Source: SZUA-36 sp041570235
GTDB taxonomy: Bacteria > Pseudomonadota > Gammaproteobacteria > Xanthomonadales > SZUA-36
Direction: 5' to 3'
Assembly (NCBI GenBank): GCA_041570235.1
Contig: JBFFWN010000136.1
Span: 1 to 9,480, forward strand
Length of the DNA: 9,480 nt
Part shown: one piece after another, positions 6,156 to 9,480 of the stretch
Position numbering within the stretch: the stretch's first letter is position 1
How the letters are laid out: each line of letters opens with the position of its first letter
Translations under genes and position numbers: made by a program
Notes under the pieces: generated by a model
Database searches by the model: none
Told to the model about the DNA's origin: nothing
What the model saw: only the letters and a program-made list of their open reading frames with translations

Positions 6156-7647
6156 CCATCACCATCGCCAGGTCAACAGGAAGGCCTGGGGAGACTTACG
6201 CCAGTTCATGCAAGCGCTTTCCGACGCCGGGCAACTCAAGCATGTATCGCAACGGCTGTCAGCAAAGCTCCAGGTGACCGCCCTTTGTCATCGCAGCCTG
6301 GTAAATAACGGCCCTGCCCTGCTTATTGAGAACGTCGACGCCGGCGCCATGCCTGTGCTGGGCAACCTGTTTGGCAACCGTCAAAGGCTGCTGCTGGCGC
6401 TGGAACTGGATTCCGAGCTGGAGTTACGAAAACTCGGCGAGCAACTTGCCTTCCTCAGAAACCCAAAGTTACCGGATACTCGTCAGTCATTGCTGAATGT
6501 CGCACCAGGCTTTGCCATGTTGGCGCATGTAACACCCAAAGTCGTGGAGGATATTCCCTGGCAGCAGAATAAGGTGGAAGGCACAGATGTGGACCTCGAA
6601 GCCCTGCCCGTTGCCACTTGCTGGCCCGGGGATGCAGGGCCGCTCATTACATGGGGTATGGTCATCACACAGGGCCCGAACCAACCCCGCGTTAACCTGG
6701 CCATATACCGGCAACAGGTCATTGCCAAGAACAAGCTGATCATGCGCTGGTTGCCACACCGCGGAGGCGCACAGGATTTTCGCGAATTTCAACAGGCCAA
6801 CCCCGGCAAGCCTTTTCCAGTATCTGTCGTTATAGGCGCCGATCCCGCCACTTTACTGGCGGCGGTCACCCCCATTCCGGATACATTGTCTGAATATCAG
6901 TTTGCCGGTTTACTTCGAGGACGCCGAAGCAGAATCAATCAATCCGACCTGACCGGATTACCGATTCCCTATGGGGCGGAAATCGTTTTGGAAGGGCACA
7001 TTTATGCCGACGAGTTTGCCACCGAAGGCCCATTTGCCGATCATACGGGTTACTACAACTCCTGCGATAATTTCCCCGTATTTACCGTGGAGCGTATTTG
7101 TCACCGTGACAACCCGGTTTACCTGACGACCTACATGGGCAAACCCGGCGAAGACGAACCTTCGGTGATGGCTTCGGCCCTGAATGAAATGTTCATACCA
7201 CTGTTGCAGGAACAATTTCCGGAAGTGGTTGATTTTTACCTGCCACCAGAGGCCTGCTCGTATCGTGTGGCGATCGTCAGCATTCGTAAACACTATCCGG
7301 GACATGCACGCCGCATCATGTTTGGCATCTGGTCATGGTTGCGGCAGTTCACCTACACAAAAACCATCATCGTCACTGATGATGATATCGATATCAGGAA
7401 TTGGAAAGAGGTCATCTGGGCCATTTCCACACGCGCAGACCCGGTTCGGGATACTGTCCTGGTTGAGAATACGGCCATCGATTATCTCGACTTTGCCAGT
7501 CCAAAACCTGGCCTGGGAGGGAAAATGGGGATCGATGCCACTAATAAAACAGGTTCTGAAACTGACAGGACCTGGGGCACCCCCGTCACCAGCGATGAAG
7601 AAACCGCTAAACTGATAGATCAACTTGCCCGGGATTTGGGGTTTTAG
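6133..7647 (+). CDS. ubiD: UbiD, prFMN-dependent 3-octaprenyl-4-hydroxybenzoate decarboxylase
   Basis: The 504-residue protein (E. coli 497) follows E. coli UbiD almost end to end. Numbered from ATG 6133: ITWGMVIT (172-179), VNLAIYRQQVIAKNKLIMRW (187-206), PVSVVIGADPAT (229-240), SEYQFAGLLRG (253-263), EGPFADHTGYYN (298-309), VDFYLPPEACSYR (366-378) and GLGGKMGIDATNK (460-472). By spacing against Fdc1/UbiD, N188 and E254 are likely metal/prFMN ligands, and R193, E298 and D303 form the catalytic E-R-D/E group. The enzyme decarboxylates polyprenyl-hydroxybenzoate using prenylated FMN made by UbiX; no ubiX is in the window. The frame opens at a TTG at 6070, but that lies far inside ubiV and adds 21 non-conserved residues, so I chose 6133. 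It overlaps ubiV by 23 bases and is presumably co-transcribed from the FNR promoter, tying decarboxylation to the anaerobic pathway. Confidence 0.94.
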   Translation: MELNKLFDHHHRQVNRKAWGDLRQFMQALSDAGQLKHVSQRLSAKLQVTALCHRSLVNNGPALLIENVDAGAMPVLGNLFGNRQRLLLALELDSELELRKLGEQLAFLRNPKLPDTRQSLLNVAPGFAMLAHVTPKVVEDIPWQQNKVEGTDVDLEALPVATCWPGDAGPLITWGMVITQGPNQPRVNLAIYRQQVIAKNKLIMRWLPHRGGAQDFREFQQANPGKPFPVSVVIGADPATLLAAVTPIPDTLSEYQFAGLLRGRRSRINQSDLTGLPIPYGAEIVLEGHIYADEFATEGPFADHTGYYNSCDNFPVFTVERICHRDNPVYLTTYMGKPGEDEPSVMASALNEMFIPLLQEQFPEVVDFYLPPEACSYRVAIVSIRKHYPGHARRIMFGIWSWLRQFTYTKTIIVTDDDIDIRNWKEVIWAISTRADPVRDTVLVENTAIDYLDFASPKPGLGGKMGIDATNKTGSETDRTWGTPVTSDEETAKLIDQLARDLGF

Positions 7648-7897
7648 ACAAGTTTATTGCTTTCCTGCCAGCGCTACATTGAACTGTGCATTCGACAGGT
7701 TTTATCTTATTGGCTAATGTCTGACAGATAAAGCCGGTTGTCGCAGTCATATCCGGTTTTCACCAGTTCGAAAGCACGTTAAGTCTCATGGTTTGACCAC
7801 TCACCTGACGCGGCAAGTAAATCTTTCACGCAGCGGCTTTCAGAGTTATGTTGATAATAAAATCATATGCCTGACCTCGCTCAGTGGAACACTGAAT
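7648..7897. other. Gene-free stretch after ubiD
   Basis: I see no frame with recognisable protein features and no RNA gene in these 250 bases. The two protein genes converge here, so it is mostly 3' untranslated sequence. It contains TTGAT-N6-ATCAT at 7851-7866, which resembles an FNR box but has the wrong spacing. Confidence 0.5.
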
Positions 7898-7919
7898 ACG
7901 GCCTGGCCGTTTTTCTTTT
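7898..7919 (+). terminator. Likely intrinsic terminator of ubiU-ubiV-ubiD
   Basis: ACGGC (7898-7902) pairs with GCCGT (7906-7910) around a three-base loop, followed by a T-rich run (7910-7919, one C inside). The stem is only 5 bp, so the terminator may be modest. It lies 250 bases after the ubiD stop. Confidence 0.55.
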
Positions 7920-7922
7920 ACT

Positions 7923-7949
7923 AAAAAAAGGCCCGACAAATGCCGGGCC
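7923..7949 (-). terminator. Strong intrinsic terminator of the repeat surface protein gene
   Basis: Read on the minus strand, GGCCCG (7949-7944), an 8-base loop and CGGGCC (7935-7930) form a GC-rich 6-bp hairpin followed at once by seven T (7929-7923). It lies 24 bases beyond the stop codon of the gene that ends at 7974. Confidence 0.85.
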
Positions 7950-7973
7950 CTGGACTAGTTATTTAACCTTGAA

Positions 7974-9480
7974 CTAGAAATATCGTTGATTTGCTCTGAT
8001 GCCCTTAATACCCAAGGACAGTAACAGAAGCGCTAACAATCCCAACATGTATTGGTTCAGGGTTGGCGTTGACACGGCTTCCCTCGGCACCGGTTCACAA
8101 ACCATGGATTCGCTGACAATATTGCCGTCAACCCAAGCCTCGACGTAATTGGTCAGACCGGATCCTGTTTCATCGCCCTCGATTCTGCAATCCATTTCCG
8201 GAGGCGTGATATTGTTAGTATCAACGGTAAACCTGAGGGTGACCTCAAACGCTTCAGCTTTTCCAGTATCAATGGATTCACCTGTCAATATGTAAACCCC
8301 GGTGCCGTAATCGGCCGCCGTCACGTTTTCAATGACACCTGAATTGACCGCGCCATCGCTGATTGGGATATAACTCAGCGGTGATGTGATACTGGCAGGC
8401 GCAACCGAGTTACTCAGCAGTAACATGTCATACAGGTCGTAGACAGCAAGCAGACCACCGGTATTCGTTACATCAATCCGGTATGTCACATCAAGCTGGT
8501 TAAGACCTATTTCAACGACTCCGGTCACGGACTTGACCACGTTTATACGTATGATCGGTATACACAGGTCATCCGTGGCTTGGGCTTCACTGGCCGAAGC
8601 CACTACACCGTTGTACACACCATTTGGACACAGCGGGTTGAATGGATCAGGACTATGCCCGATGTCCAACTCAGCCTGAGTGAAGTTGTGAGTTGCCGTA
8701 CAGGTAGTTGATGCACCCGGAATCAGTGAACTAACCGGACAATTCACCTCGCCATCAACAAAGGCAGGATCAATATTGTCATCGGTCAATACCAGGTCTG
8801 TAATTGTTACATTACCGGTGTTGCTTACCAGGTAGGTATAGGTGATCAATGTTGGCGCTGAGACACTTATAGTTGCAGATGACTTCTCAACCGTCATACC
8901 CGGATTCGGTACCACCGGTATGCACAGGTTATCCGTCACCTCGGCCGTCTCGTTGGCATTCGCCGTGACCACGTTGTACAGACCCACAACATCATCGCTT
9001 CCAGGTACCGGACACAGCAGTGTGCCGCCCTGCGCCGCATCCAGATCGGCAAGATCAAAGTCATGAGTCGCCGTACAGGTCATGCTCGCACCCGGTATCA
9101 GTGAAGCCGCCGGACAGGTCATGTCGTCCTCGTCGTTGTCGTCGCTCAGCGCTATACCCGTCAGCGTCACGTTACCCGTGTTGCTTACCAGGTAGCTGTA
9201 GTTCACCGTCTGCGGGGCATCCAGGCTGGTCGTAACCGATGACTTCTCAACCGTCATACCCGGCTTCGGTACCACCGGTATACACAGGTTATCCGTCACC
9301 TCGGCCGTCTCGTTGGCATTCGCCGTGACCACGTTGTACAGACCCACAACATCATCGCTTCCAGGTACCGGACACAGCAGCGTGCCGCCCTGCGCCGCAT
9401 CCAGATCGGCAAGATCAAAGTCATGAGTCGCCGTACAGGTCATGCTCGCACCCGGTATCAGTGAAGCCGCCGGACAGGAC
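7974..9480 (-). CDS. Repeat-rich secreted surface protein with IPTL-CTERM-like tail (N-terminus outside the window)
   Basis: The frame is open from the stop at 7974-7976 to the right edge. An ATG at 9443 is internal to a repeat, because the codons before it (SCPAASLIPGAS) continue the repeat, so the gene starts beyond 9480. The visible part holds about two and a half 120-residue repeats of the DUF11/conserved-repeat (Ig-like) type. Landmarks are VEKSS, YSYLVSNTGNVTLTGI, DDN, CPAASLIPGASMTCTATH, LCPVPGSDD and LCIPVVP, with regularly placed cysteine pairs that suggest disulfides outside the cytoplasm. After the repeats comes a different beta-rich domain (from INVVKSVTG, with VTYRIDVTNTGG), then CEPVPREAV and a C-terminal sorting tail. 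Such proteins are large cell-surface or extracellular adhesin-like or matrix proteins; no enzyme motif is seen. A signal peptide is expected but lies outside. Transcription faces ubiD and ends at the strong terminator near 7930. Confidence 0.85.
   Translation of the reverse strand, partial: SCPAASLIPGASMTCTATHDFDLADLDAAQGGTLLCPVPGSDDVVGLYNVVTANANETAEVTDNLCIPVVPKPGMTVEKSSVTTSLDAPQTVNYSYLVSNTGNVTLTGIALSDDNDEDDMTCPAASLIPGASMTCTATHDFDLADLDAAQGGTLLCPVPGSDDVVGLYNVVTANANETAEVTDNLCIPVVPNPGMTVEKSSATISVSAPTLITYTYLVSNTGNVTITDLVLTDDNIDPAFVDGEVNCPVSSLIPGASTTCTATHNFTQAELDIGHSPDPFNPLCPNGVYNGVVASASEAQATDDLCIPIIRINVVKSVTGVVEIGLNQLDVTYRIDVTNTGGLLAVYDLYDMLLLSNSVAPASITSPLSYIPISDGAVNSGVIENVTAADYGTGVYILTGESIDTGKAEAFEVTLRFTVDTNNITPPEMDCRIEGDETGSGLTNYVEAWVDGNIVSESMVCEPVPREAVSTPTLNQYMLGLLALLLLSLGIKGIRANQRYF
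7977..8069 (-). other. IPTL-CTERM-like exosortase sorting tail (coding sub-region)
   Basis: The last 31 residues read TPTLNQY, a hydrophobic helix MLGLLALLLLSLGI, and a basic end KGIRANQRYF. This matches the layout of IPTLxxWG-CTERM tails, thought to be processed by an exosortase (XrtH type), with T for I at the first position and QYM for the usual WG. The deviation may weaken recognition. No exosortase gene is in the window. Confidence 0.65.
8881..9480. repeat. 360-base in-frame tandem repeat, two near-identical copies visible
   Basis: Bases 8881-9120 and 9241-9480 differ at only four of 240 positions (8904/9264, 8922/9282, 9021/9381, 9119/9479). The period is 360 bases, or 120 codons, so the reading frame is kept. 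The intervening 9121-9240 would belong to the second copy's continuation beyond the window. A third, much more diverged unit lies downstream in the gene (about 8521-8880). Confidence 0.9.

Noticed and set aside
7184..7615. 143-codon open frame on + in another frame of ubiD
   Set aside because: Lies wholly inside the conserved C-terminal part of UbiD and shows no protein-like motif.
7851..7866. TTGAT...ATCAT, a possible second FNR site
   Set aside because: The half-sites are six bases apart instead of four, and the site lies between convergent genes where no promoter is expected.
8881..9480. Repeats as a possible CRISPR or mobile element
   Set aside because: The unit is 360 bases, in frame and protein-coding; no short repeats with spacers, transposase or terminal inverted repeats are present.

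Overview
The window reads as chromosomal DNA of a gammaproteobacterium able to live without oxygen. Base composition is about half G+C by eye. UbiT, UbiU, UbiV and UbiD all resemble the enterobacterial proteins closely, a perfect FNR-type operator controls the quinone genes, and the first bases encode the end of a DUF3025 protein, a family I associate with beta- and gammaproteobacteria. I cannot name a genus from sequence alone.

Layout, left to right. Bases 1-159 are the 3' end of a DUF3025-like gene on +. It converges on a FemAB/GNAT-like acyltransferase of the COG3146 type on - (184-1338). A 372-base spacer with a 15-base palindrome leads to a short PfkB/ribokinase-family sugar kinase on + (1711-2559). 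Then comes a membrane-anchored methyltransferase-like protein (2766-3572) that resembles RquA, the enzyme that turns ubiquinone into rhodoquinone. It converges on ubiT (3604-4098, -). ubiT is divergent from the ubiU-ubiV-ubiD run (4226-7647, +). After a gap holding two facing terminators, the right end is the C-terminal part of a large repetitive surface protein on - (7974 to beyond the window edge), with 120-residue repeats and an IPTL-CTERM-like sorting tail.

The centre is an anaerobic quinone locus. UbiU and UbiV are the paired iron-sulfur U32 proteins that hydroxylate the ubiquinone ring without O2, UbiT is the SCP2-domain accessory protein of that pathway, and UbiD is the prFMN-dependent decarboxylase of the hydroxybenzoate precursor. 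A single perfect FNR box (TTGATACAGATCAA) lies between ubiT and ubiU. On each strand a good -10 hexamer begins exactly 28.5 bases from its centre, so both promoters are predicted to be FNR class II (-41.5). The RquA-like gene next door suggests that the ubiquinone made anaerobically may be partly converted to rhodoquinone for fumarate reduction. That link is inferred from sequence resemblance and neighbourhood, and is the most interesting hypothesis in the window.

The flanking genes (acyltransferase, sugar kinase, surface protein) show no evident functional tie to quinone synthesis.
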